A stretch of DNA of 53,571 nucleotides. Origin: a virus. The position numbers and the translations under genes are program-made. Of this stretch, positions 24,971 to 31,285 are shown in pieces. Every line of letters begins with the position of its first letter. Position 1 is the first letter of the stretch. The notes below the pieces were generated by a model. That model ran no database searches. It had not been told where the DNA came from and saw only the letters and a list, made by a program, of their open reading frames with translations. The stretch is from IMG/VR virus record IMGVR_UViG_3300009158_002277, positions 1 to 53,571 of that record. One strand, 5' to 3'.

Positions 24971-25295
24971 TTTCTTTTTTCTTCCAATATTGTCCTGGTT
25001 GATCATTTACCACAACAGTCACATCATTGATATGGCAAAGTGTTCCTGAATCTGCAGGTACGAGTTTGGTCATCCTGGCAGTTCTACGTCTAACAATTTT
25101 TCCATCAACAACGTTCACTGCCCGGTCCTGCAATGCAAATTGCTCGGGTGTGACATCAACATACTTACCGGGCAACTCTTCATGACTGTAAAATAATGGT
25201 AGTCCTGCATCATCATAGTAGAGCCTATAGTATACCGGCTTGGCATCAGTCCATTTGTAGTTGTGCCAAAACTCTAAAAATTCTTGTTCAGACAT
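24951..25295 (-). CDS. Hypothetical phage protein, 114 aa
   Basis: A 114-aa protein that I do not recognise by function. It has a YYRLYYDD-x-GLPLFYS segment, a TPEQF motif and a basic RRRTARM stretch. It overlaps the GT-A-like gene upstream by 8 nt and the YDEP gene downstream by 20 nt, so it is certainly read with them. No Cys cluster, membrane segment or signal peptide is present. Proteins of this look occur in T4-like marine phages as I recall. It might be a small partner of the glycosyltransferases around it. Confidence 0.7.
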   Translation of the reverse strand: MSEQEFLEFWHNYKWTDAKPVYYRLYYDDAGLPLFYSHEELPGKYVDVTPEQFALQDRAVNVVDGKIVRRRTARMTKLVPADSGTLCHINDVTVVVNDQPGQYWKKKENVVETN

Positions 25296-26064
25296 GTCGC
25301 CAATCTTTCACATGATAATGAACTGCACCCCACTGTGCCACAGTATTGATCCTTAACGGATTGAGTTCCCATGTGAGTTCTTTAGTCCAATCAGATGTGT
25401 GTATAGGAATCATATGTCGTTTCATATGCACGATTTGTGGATATATTGCAAATGGCATAGTAACCAATTCAGGTCCAATGATCTGTGCTGCCATGGCATA
25501 CACTAAATCCGTAGATGGTACTTCGTCTGGAAACTTTAGCAAGGTCTTGTAATCACTCCAGTGTTCGAATATCCTGCGTACTAGACCAAAGAACTCCTGT
25601 GCAGTCGGGCTCAATCTCCAGTAAGTGATGGCATTGTATACATCGGGCAGGTTGTTTGTGTCAAATACTTTTCTGTAGAATCTACTAGTGGCTGGTTGAT
25701 CGTAGAAGTCTCTGGCACCAGTGGATATCACAACATCTCTATGCTCAAACATGGTCCACCAGTGATCTATCTCGCTGGCAATGACCATGTCTGCTTCCAA
25801 TTTGATAGTCTGCCTAAATGGGCTTGCACCAAACACTTGCCAGTCGTTGGCATAGAGATTATCACTGAGTGGTAACTCGAATGTTTTGTAGTAGTCTATC
25901 AGGGCAGACCAATTGGCATTAGGTTGGTCGGTCAACAAACAGACTTTGGCATCAGGATGAAACTGCTTGATTGTTTTGATCAAGTTATATGCACAGTCTA
26001 CATAGTTGACCGTGGGAGTGTTTATGGCTGTGATCAAATAGCCGCGTTCACTTTGCACTGGCAA
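25288..26064 (-). CDS. GT-A-like glycosyltransferase, 258 aa
   Basis: A 258-aa protein with a GT-A-like plan: YLITAINTP strand, AYNLIKTIKQFHPDAKVCLLTD nucleotide-binding half, then LEADMVI with EAD at 90-92 as a DxD-like metal site, and a C-terminal HYHVKDW that may provide a metal-ligand His. The start is taken as TTG 26064, which has an AGGAG at an ideal 6-nt distance; a GTG at 26058 is the alternative. It overlaps the preceding gene by 17 nt. It resembles the 266-aa neighbour in length and layout and may be an old duplicate. Donor and acceptor are unknown. Confidence 0.75.
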   Translation of the reverse strand: MPVQSERGYLITAINTPTVNYVDCAYNLIKTIKQFHPDAKVCLLTDQPNANWSALIDYYKTFELPLSDNLYANDWQVFGASPFRQTIKLEADMVIASEIDHWWTMFEHRDVVISTGARDFYDQPATSRFYRKVFDTNNLPDVYNAITYWRLSPTAQEFFGLVRRIFEHWSDYKTLLKFPDEVPSTDLVYAMAAQIIGPELVTMPFAIYPQIVHMKRHMIPIHTSDWTKELTWELNPLRINTVAQWGAVHYHVKDWRHV

Positions 26065-26848
26065 TGATATCTCCTAGATGTTTTTTGCCCATGGCATGAA
26101 AATTCATGCCCCATGCCATTCTTTTCAGTCGGCCTTGATCTTGATACTTGACTTCAAAGCGATCGTCGTCGATCTGTGTAATTTCATGTTCGGGTAATAC
26201 ACTGGCCAGCATCCAAGGTATGTTGTCTACTTTTAATGTGTGTCCGCTTACTATACCCAGGGCGATGCTGAGTGCGTAGTCATTGCGATATTGACTGCCG
26301 GTGATATGGTATAGATCTTTGTAGTGCTTCCAGTTGTTTTTTACCATGGTCATTGAATCAAAGATATATTGTGCTGTGTTACTACGACGGAACATCATCA
26401 CTGTGGCCCACCACATGGGCATCTTATGCTGCCCAAAATAATTAAGTCCTGAAAAATCCGTGATACCTGTTATGTCCCAAGCCGTTTGATGGCACATAAA
26501 TTCCTGTGGCGCGGCAAGAACCATTTTTAATTCGCTGCCGCAAACAACATAGTCAGCATCCAATAGCAGAGTCTGATCCCAAGGAGTTAAACTGTATGCG
26601 TCAGTTCGAGTGGCATTATACCAGGTTACAGTTTCTTTGTAATCATCAAAGTATCGGGTTCCTCCACTCGTAGGATCGGCTTGAATAACACGATCAAACT
26701 TGTCGAGCCGTGACTGATCAGTGCAATCTGTGATCACTGCTACTGGGATGTCAAGATGACGACGGATACGATCAGCACTCCATGCGGCCATAGCAATGTA
26801 ATCAGTGTGTTCATTGTTGAACGCAAATATCAATGCACCAGTGGTCAT
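26048..26848 (-). CDS. GT-A-like glycosyltransferase, 266 aa
   Basis: A 266-aa protein with an N-terminal Rossmann-like half (ALIFAFNNEHTDYI, then IPVAVITD) and LLLDADYVV with DAD at 97-99, the probable DxD site of a retaining or inverting GT-A enzyme. A conserved-looking NDYALSIAL helix and a late NFHAMGKKH follow; the last could supply the metal-ligand His seen near the end of such enzymes. Length and layout suit a single-domain sugar transferase. ATGA overlap with the 101-aa gene upstream and 17-nt overlap downstream. Donor and acceptor cannot be told. Confidence 0.78.
   Translation of the reverse strand: MTTGALIFAFNNEHTDYIAMAAWSADRIRRHLDIPVAVITDCTDQSRLDKFDRVIQADPTSGGTRYFDDYKETVTWYNATRTDAYSLTPWDQTLLLDADYVVCGSELKMVLAAPQEFMCHQTAWDITGITDFSGLNYFGQHKMPMWWATVMMFRRSNTAQYIFDSMTMVKNNWKHYKDLYHITGSQYRNDYALSIALGIVSGHTLKVDNIPWMLASVLPEHEITQIDDDRFEVKYQDQGRLKRMAWGMNFHAMGKKHLGDIIASAK
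26071..26075 (-). promoter_or_regulatory. Shine-Dalgarno AGGAG that supports a TTG start
   Basis: AGGAG on the minus strand lies 6 nt before TTG 26064 and 12 nt before GTG 26058. The spacing favours the TTG start for the 258-aa glycosyltransferase. It lies within the end of the preceding coding region. Confidence 0.6.
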
Positions 26849-27150
26849 CGTTGTTTGTTCAGTTGTTCGTGCTCTACATACCAGGCATTCATCTGTTCTT
26901 GCCAGTGCATCATGGCCATGCCGCGTAGTTGTTCGGGATTGACCTGCACTGGGATTTCATACAAATCCAAGATCACTGCATCGCATGGCGGCACTGTGGC
27001 CAACAATACCAAGAGTTCCGGGCCAGCACGCCACATACCTCCGGCGTGGGCAAATAGCATCTTGGCCTCGTATTTTTCTTTGAGTACACGGCGTGCAGCC
27101 ACATGGTCAAACCGTGCTCGTGCATGAGCGATCAAATTGTCAGTATTCAT
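26845..27150 (-). CDS. Hypothetical phage protein, 101 aa
   Basis: A 101-aa protein, first of the minus-strand run after the structural-gene terminator. I chose ATG 27150 (MNTDNLIAHARARFDH); the frame is open up to 27249, but that longer form would run through the terminator hairpin. The protein has an N-terminal basic helical part (RRVLKEKYEAKM) and a C-terminal MHWQEQMNAWYVEHEQL helix. I recall similar 90-110 aa proteins in T4-like marine phages, without known function. No Shine-Dalgarno is visible, and a sigma70-like promoter ends at the start codon, so the message could be leaderless. Confidence 0.72.
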   Translation of the reverse strand: MNTDNLIAHARARFDHVAARRVLKEKYEAKMLFAHAGGMWRAGPELLVLLATVPPCDAVILDLYEIPVQVNPEQLRGMAMMHWQEQMNAWYVEHEQLNKQR

Positions 27151-27156
27151 TTGAGT

Positions 27157-27185
27157 ATTATAAATGAAAAAAGGGCAAAAGTCTA
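27157..27185 (-). promoter_or_regulatory. Possible sigma70-type promoter embedded in the terminator
   Basis: On the minus strand, TAGACT (27185-27180, 4 of 6 to TTGACA) and a perfect TATAAT (27162-27157) are separated by exactly 17 bases. The predicted start of transcription is about 27150, the ATG of the 101-aa gene. The -35 element lies in the loop and arm of the terminator hairpin. This would restart transcription for the glycosyltransferase genes, although a chance match in A/T-rich DNA is possible. Confidence 0.4.
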
Positions 27186-27197
27186 CCTTTTGCCCTT
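27167..27197 (-). terminator. Intrinsic terminator closing the structural gene block
   Basis: An 11-bp perfect stem (AAGGGCAAAAG at 27171-27181 with CTTTTGCCCTT at 27187-27197, loop of 5) lies 16 bases past the stop of the last structural gene. On the minus strand the stem runs into a stretch of six T, as needed for termination in that direction. On the plus strand no T-run follows, so it is one-directional. Confidence 0.9.
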
Positions 27198-27212
27198 GTG
27201 GAGTTTTGCCTA

Positions 27213-28196
27213 TTAAGCCACCGAAGCAGCGATTGAGGGCGTGCCCCAACTATCGCTTAATCCTTGTGCCGTGGATGGTGGAAGATAGGTGACCAATGTG
27301 GTCGGTGCAGTAGCACCACCAATTGAGGTAGCAGGGCTTGATACTGCTGTTCCGCCCGAAATGTCGGCTGTGGTACCTGCACCTGAACTACCATCGCTGA
27401 CCCAGGTTGTGACCAATGTCAGCACTGTGGCCGAAGAGGCCGCAGTTGTACGGATATATTCTCCAGAATATGGAGCAGTAGCGTTGTTTAGTTGGAATAA
27501 AGTTGCAGGGGTTCCTGTTAATTGATACCACCCAGTAGTTGTGGCCAATGTGGTCTGTGTTCCACCGCCACCACCAATACGAGTGGTTCCGGTATAACTG
27601 ACGCCGGCAATGGTCTGTGCCGCGCTGTTGACTCGACCACTTATGTAAATCGATCCACATTGGCCTGCAAGAGTATTCCAATCTGGATCGGTGTCGGTTC
27701 CTGTGCTAGATTTACCATATTGCAATCTCACTAGGCCTCCGGCATTCCAAAAGTATCTGGCTTGATCGGCACTAGGGAAGGTCACAGTATGAGTGAATGT
27801 GATAGTCCATGCTGATTGCCCCGATCCGGTAGCAGTTGTTTTGCTTGTGGTACCTGAGAATGTGCCGTATTGTGTACCTGAACTTGTTGCATTACCACGA
27901 TTGACGGTGACACTGGTAATGTCGGTAGCCACATTGGCTAAGATAGCAACAACATTACCAGTGACTGGGGCGGTTCTTGCGGTTATAGTCGTGGTAGTTT
28001 GAGCTCCTGCTGTGGCAAGATTATTAACCAAGGTAGCCCAACTAGTGGCGGTCACTATTCCACCGGTGCTCACTGCACTGATTGCTGTTTGTCCCCACCC
28101 AGAGTCTGTGGCCCCTGTGCTCCAGATGTTGTTAACTTGGCCGGCAAAGGTATTATAGTCTGTTGCTTCAATCAATCCGCCTGATGAATATGTCAT
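27213..28196 (-). CDS. Virion structural protein, tandem paralogue 2
   Basis: A 327-aa Thr/Ser/Gly-rich, beta-type protein closely similar to the gene immediately upstream. Shared blocks include IWSTG followed by GWGQ-AISAVSTGGIVTA, TFPSADQARYF-NAGG, the LAG-CGSIY run, AGVSYTGTTRIGG and a C-terminal PPSTAQGLS-WGTPSIAASV. FPSADQARYFF-type proteins occur in T4-like marine phage virions as I recall, probably as fibre or surface components. The start has AAGGA upstream at suitable spacing. It is the last gene before the terminator. The exact location in the virion cannot be told. Confidence 0.8.
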   Translation of the reverse strand: MTYSSGGLIEATDYNTFAGQVNNIWSTGATDSGWGQTAISAVSTGGIVTATSWATLVNNLATAGAQTTTTITARTAPVTGNVVAILANVATDITSVTVNRGNATSSGTQYGTFSGTTSKTTATGSGQSAWTITFTHTVTFPSADQARYFWNAGGLVRLQYGKSSTGTDTDPDWNTLAGQCGSIYISGRVNSAAQTIAGVSYTGTTRIGGGGGTQTTLATTTGWYQLTGTPATLFQLNNATAPYSGEYIRTTAASSATVLTLVTTWVSDGSSGAGTTADISGGTAVSSPATSIGGATAPTTLVTYLPPSTAQGLSDSWGTPSIAASVA

Positions 28197-28213
28197 ATCT
28201 CAGTTTCCTTCTA

Positions 28214-29218
28214 TTATAACGGAACAACAGTCACCGAAGCAGCAATACTAGGTGTACCCCAGCTGGCACTCAACCCTTGTGCTGTGGATGGTGGAATATA
28301 GGTACACAATGTGGTCGGTGCGGTAGCACCACCAATTGAGGTGGCACCCACCGACGGTGCCGATCCGCCCGAAATGTTAGTAGTTGTGCCGGCTGCTGAT
28401 ACTGCTTGTTGACTCCAAGTGGTCGACAAGGTCAGGACTGTGGAAGAGGTTGCAGCTTGGACGATAATGTAGTTGGTTGTATATGGCGAAGTGGTATCAA
28501 AAAGCGTGAAAATACCAGTGCCAGGTACGGTGCCTCCAAGACCATACCACCCGGTGGTTGTGGTCAATGCAGTCTGATTTCCACCTGTGCCACCGATACG
28601 AGTGGTTCCAGTATAGCTTACTCCGGCAACGGTCTGTGCTGCGCTGTTGACATAACCGGCAAGGTAAATTGATCCGCACCAGCCTGCTAGCTGATTCCAG
28701 TCGGGATCAAGATCGGTACCTGTGCTTGTCTTGCCAAATTGCAATCGAACACGGCCACCTGCATTAAAGAAGTATCTGGCTTGATCGGCACTAGGAAATG
28801 TCACGGTATGCACCCAACGAATCTGCCAGGCGCCCTGGGCTCCGTTACTGGCGCCGGAGGTTGCACTTGTAGTACCACTAGCGTATCCAACTTCAGTGCC
28901 TGCACTGGCGGCATTACCACGATTGGTAGTACAGTTGGTAATATCAGTGGCCACGTTGGCTAAAATACTGACAATATTTCCAGCAACAGGAGCAGTTCTT
29001 GATGTTATGGCGGTATTAGTTTGGGCGCCCGATGTAGAAAGATTGTTAACTAGTGTAGCCCAGTTGGTAGCCGTGACAATGCCACCGGTACTTACAGCAC
29101 TGATTGCTGATTGGCCCCATCCTTGATCTCCGGATCCGGTACTCCAGATGTTTCCAAGACTTGTAGCAAAAGTATTGTAATCACTTGATTGGATTAAACT
29201 GTTGGCTGCATAAGTCAT
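28214..29218 (-). CDS. Virion structural protein, tandem paralogue 1
   Basis: A 334-aa paralogue of the 327-aa downstream gene, sharing nearly all blocks in the same order. The most variable part lies after AGVSYTGTTRIGG, where this copy has a longer insertion (GTVPGTGIFTLFDTT). That region could face outward and be under selection, which is inference. The start is ATG 29218 with AGGA at good spacing. The 17-nt gap to the next gene holds that gene's ribosome-binding site. Low in Cys and charged residues, as is typical of phage fibre and surface proteins. Confidence 0.8.
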   Translation of the reverse strand: MTYAANSLIQSSDYNTFATSLGNIWSTGSGDQGWGQSAISAVSTGGIVTATNWATLVNNLSTSGAQTNTAITSRTAPVAGNIVSILANVATDITNCTTNRGNAASAGTEVGYASGTTSATSGASNGAQGAWQIRWVHTVTFPSADQARYFFNAGGRVRLQFGKTSTGTDLDPDWNQLAGWCGSIYLAGYVNSAAQTVAGVSYTGTTRIGGTGGNQTALTTTTGWYGLGGTVPGTGIFTLFDTTSPYTTNYIIVQAATSSTVLTLSTTWSQQAVSAAGTTTNISGGSAPSVGATSIGGATAPTTLCTYIPPSTAQGLSASWGTPSIAASVTVVPL

Positions 29219-29230
29219 ATTTATTTCCTA

Positions 29231-30466
29231 TTATTTTATTGTAACTATGGCTTCAACAGTACCCACGTCTGTAGTTGACTTGCTGCTTAATGCTCGGCCG
29301 ATCACGTTAAACGAAGTTGCTTCTCCGGGCTGTGCTGCACGAGCCATACCATCACCTGCAGAGATCAATCGATCACCTTTGTTAACAACACCAGTAACTT
29401 TAACAGGAACACGACCTGTCATGGCCACTGGAGGATGTGTGTCATTGTCACCTGCGCCGCCATTCATTGTGAAAGCTGGGCGTGTGGAAATAACACCAAA
29501 TACAGAATCGCTGGCGTCATGTTGCACTCGAGTAATCTCTGCTGATCCACCTAATTCAACCACAGTACCTGGTTCGTAGATCTCATCTGCTGCAAATCGT
29601 TCTGCCACGTCCGCATACAATGCTGTGGTGGCCTGAGCGTACACAGTATTGAAATAACTTGATTGAGATCCAATGTTACCTATAGCGTTGCCTGCACCAT
29701 TCACAATAGCGGTAGCACCGGCGGCTGTGTTGATAGTCAGGGTACCTGTGATAGTTTGATTGCCTGTGTTTTGCACATATCCTGAGGCTACTACTCCACC
29801 AAGATATAATGAATTGTTTGCTGTGCCTTGCAGCAATTGTGGAACTCCACCAATGTTTCCTGACATGGTAAGTCCAGGCTGTACTTGTTTGCTACTGCCC
29901 CAACCGCCGCCTGCTGGCGCAACGGCAGGCGTGTATGCAGAATCTTTACTAAAGATACCAACAACTGCGTCTGCTACATACATTTCTACAGCAACATGGC
30001 TAACTGCACTGATATCTGTGATAGTAGTAACAATCGCACCACTCACACCTGTGTTACCGGTGTATGCTGGTCCTACCAAGATCCAACCAGTTGGTCGTCC
30101 GGCTGCTATTCCGCCATAAACATTGAGTTGAGCGTTTGTGGTATCGTACCAAAGATCACCCAATACATTTGAAACGGTTGGGTAAGTGCTACTTGCAGTG
30201 GCACCCGAAATCACTTTGAATGCGGTACCAGTGTATACCTTCATGGTGTCTGTGGTCTGATCCCACCAAAGTTGCCCAGTGAGTGGTGCACCAGGTGCTG
30301 TGGTGTTGGAACCATTTTCTAACAACCGGATGATATCATCGTTGATAAACTGGCCGTAACCGGCATAGTTTTTACCCACCAAGGTCATGCTTGAACTGGT
30401 GTTTATGGTACCATCTGGAATAGTTGCGAAAATCGAACCATCAGTGAGAGTGATTGTATATGACAT
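29231..30466 (-). CDS. Tail-fibre-like virion protein
   Basis: A 411-aa protein. The N-terminal half has a GKNYAGYGQFINDDIIRLLEN block followed by two copies of a short beta motif, GQLWWD-T-DTMKVYTG and GDLWYDTTNAQLNVYGG, typical of phage fibre shafts. The C-terminal domain begins YADVAERFAADEIYEPGTVV and runs through a GRVPVKVTG segment to the end; I recall this module at the ends of fibre proteins of many T4-like phages, with similarity in style to self-processing fibre chaperones. No cleavage site can be confirmed. GGAG precedes the start at good distance, and two late-promoter-like elements lie upstream. Confidence 0.8.
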   Translation of the reverse strand: MSYTITLTDGSIFATIPDGTINTSSSMTLVGKNYAGYGQFINDDIIRLLENGSNTTAPGAPLTGQLWWDQTTDTMKVYTGTAFKVISGATASSTYPTVSNVLGDLWYDTTNAQLNVYGGIAAGRPTGWILVGPAYTGNTGVSGAIVTTITDISAVSHVAVEMYVADAVVGIFSKDSAYTPAVAPAGGGWGSSKQVQPGLTMSGNIGGVPQLLQGTANNSLYLGGVVASGYVQNTGNQTITGTLTINTAAGATAIVNGAGNAIGNIGSQSSYFNTVYAQATTALYADVAERFAADEIYEPGTVVELGGSAEITRVQHDASDSVFGVISTRPAFTMNGGAGDNDTHPPVAMTGRVPVKVTGVVNKGDRLISAGDGMARAAQPGEATSFNVIGRALSSKSTTDVGTVEAIVTIK

Positions 30467-30490
30467 GTTTGTTTCTCCGAATCTTATAGG

Positions 30491-30498
30491 TATTTATT
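30491..30498 (-). promoter_or_regulatory. Late-promoter-like element (AATAAATA)
   Basis: Minus-strand AATAAATA matches 7 of 8 bases of the T4 late consensus TATAAATA. It lies 25 bases before the start of the fibre-like gene, leaving room for its GGAG ribosome-binding site. It also sits in the loop of a small AGGTA/TACCT hairpin. Similar A/T words occur by chance, so confidence is modest. Confidence 0.4.
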
Positions 30499-30515
30499 AC
30501 CTGTTAATCTACACA

Positions 30516-30523
30516 TATTTATG
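30516..30523 (-). promoter_or_regulatory. Late-promoter-like element (CATAAATA)
   Basis: Minus-strand CATAAATA, 7 of 8 to TATAAATA, overlaps the stop codon of the 203-aa gene and lies 25 bases upstream of the other element. It would give a leader of about 40 bases for the fibre-like gene. Confidence 0.4.
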
Positions 30524-31130
30524 TTGTACTTAGGTTAGTTAAGGTCTGTATACGCACCGTATAGTCGATCTGTATCTGGCGATTTAGTGCTTTTTGCACA
30601 GGATGAAAGATCACATGGGTCAACAATCGTAAATTGGTTGTATCTCCATTTACGGCCTTTAGCCCTAGTTCATCAAACACATATTCACCATTGTAATTGG
30701 TACTGTTATCAAAGGCCTGTTGTCCCGGTGGTTCACCGTAATCTAACAAACAACTCACAAGAATATCTGTGTACACTTGCCCGGATGTATGCAATACTTC
30801 CATGTAATTGTTGATTATATCAGTATCTGCTGCTGAATTATCATCAACTACTTTGATATAAGTTTGATTGTAAAGATCAGCGTTGGCGCCAGTGGTATTT
30901 GGAGGCAAATAGGTGATCACACCTGTGGGATCCACAGCACTACCACCGTTTCCAAAGGCCATGGCATAAATCCATCCACCACCTTGTGCGAGAGTTCTAT
31001 TACTGAGTGTAGTAGCCAATGCCACACTCATATTTTCGTAATGAATCGCATTCTTTTTATCTACAAATATTTCTCCGCTAACTGGATCAAAGATCTTTAC
31101 AAATCCTTGTATTTGAACTGGTATCATCAT
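30519..31130 (-). CDS. Virion structural protein, 203 aa
   Basis: A 203-aa protein likely to be part of the tail or fibre complex. It opens with VQIQGFVKIFDPVSGEIFVDKKNAI, then has an N-MSVALATTLSNR helix and GGWIYAMAFGNGG. This start pattern is one I associate with structural proteins of T4-like marine phages. The C-terminal part (VIFHPVQKALNRQIQIDYTVRIQTL) looks like beta strands. The start is ATG 31130 with GGAG about 8 bases before it; a second ATG follows directly. It overlaps the 48-aa ORF as ATGA, and that small protein ends in a similar FLKISDP-x4-VFV sequence. Confidence 0.75.
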   Translation of the reverse strand: MMIPVQIQGFVKIFDPVSGEIFVDKKNAIHYENMSVALATTLSNRTLAQGGGWIYAMAFGNGGSAVDPTGVITYLPPNTTGANADLYNQTYIKVVDDNSAADTDIINNYMEVLHTSGQVYTDILVSCLLDYGEPPGQQAFDNSTNYNGEYVFDELGLKAVNGDTTNLRLLTHVIFHPVQKALNRQIQIDYTVRIQTLTNLSTT

Positions 31131-31273
31131 GCTCGTGTCTCCACAAATACTTGTTTGGTTTTGGGATCCGAAATCTTTAAAAAGCTCGAAACTGCAATAG
31201 TGCCACGCTCATCGGGTTTTGCGACTGGCTGTGGTTTTGCTGGCTGTGGTTTAATCTGCTGGTTTTGCTGCAT
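31127..31273 (-). CDS. 48-aa small protein between giant protein and 203-aa protein
   Basis: A short ORF reading MQQNQQIKPQPAKPQPVAK and then ending SSFLKISDPKTKQVFVETRA. It lies 12 bases after the stop of the giant gene, has AAGG ahead of its ATG, and its TGA overlaps the next gene as ATGA. The N-terminal half is Gln/Pro/Lys-rich and probably unstructured. The C-terminal half repeats the opening module of the next protein (FVKIFDP-x4-IFVDKKNA). It could be a short connector that shares a binding mode with the 203-aa protein, or a remnant of a duplicated gene. Confidence 0.75.
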   Translation of the reverse strand: MQQNQQIKPQPAKPQPVAKPDERGTIAVSSFLKISDPKTKQVFVETRA

Positions 31274-31285
31274 GATTTATTTACC

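Larger units (their letters stand above)
27213..29218. repeat. Tandem gene duplication, about 1 kb unit
   Basis: Two adjacent direct copies of one gene unit show nearly base-for-base stretches, such as the segment around CAATGTGGTCGGTGC at 27294 and 28308 and AAGTATCTGGCTTGATCGGC at 27751 and 28769. The 5' and 3' thirds are best conserved. Confidence 0.85.

Noticed and set aside
27159-27166. Plus-strand TATAAATG, 7 of 8 to the T4 late promoter
   Set aside because: No plus-strand gene follows it. It is part of the A/T-rich end of the minus-strand terminator.
27151-27249. Longer form of the 101-aa gene starting at 27249
   Set aside because: The extra codons would run through the terminator hairpin and the end of the preceding gene.
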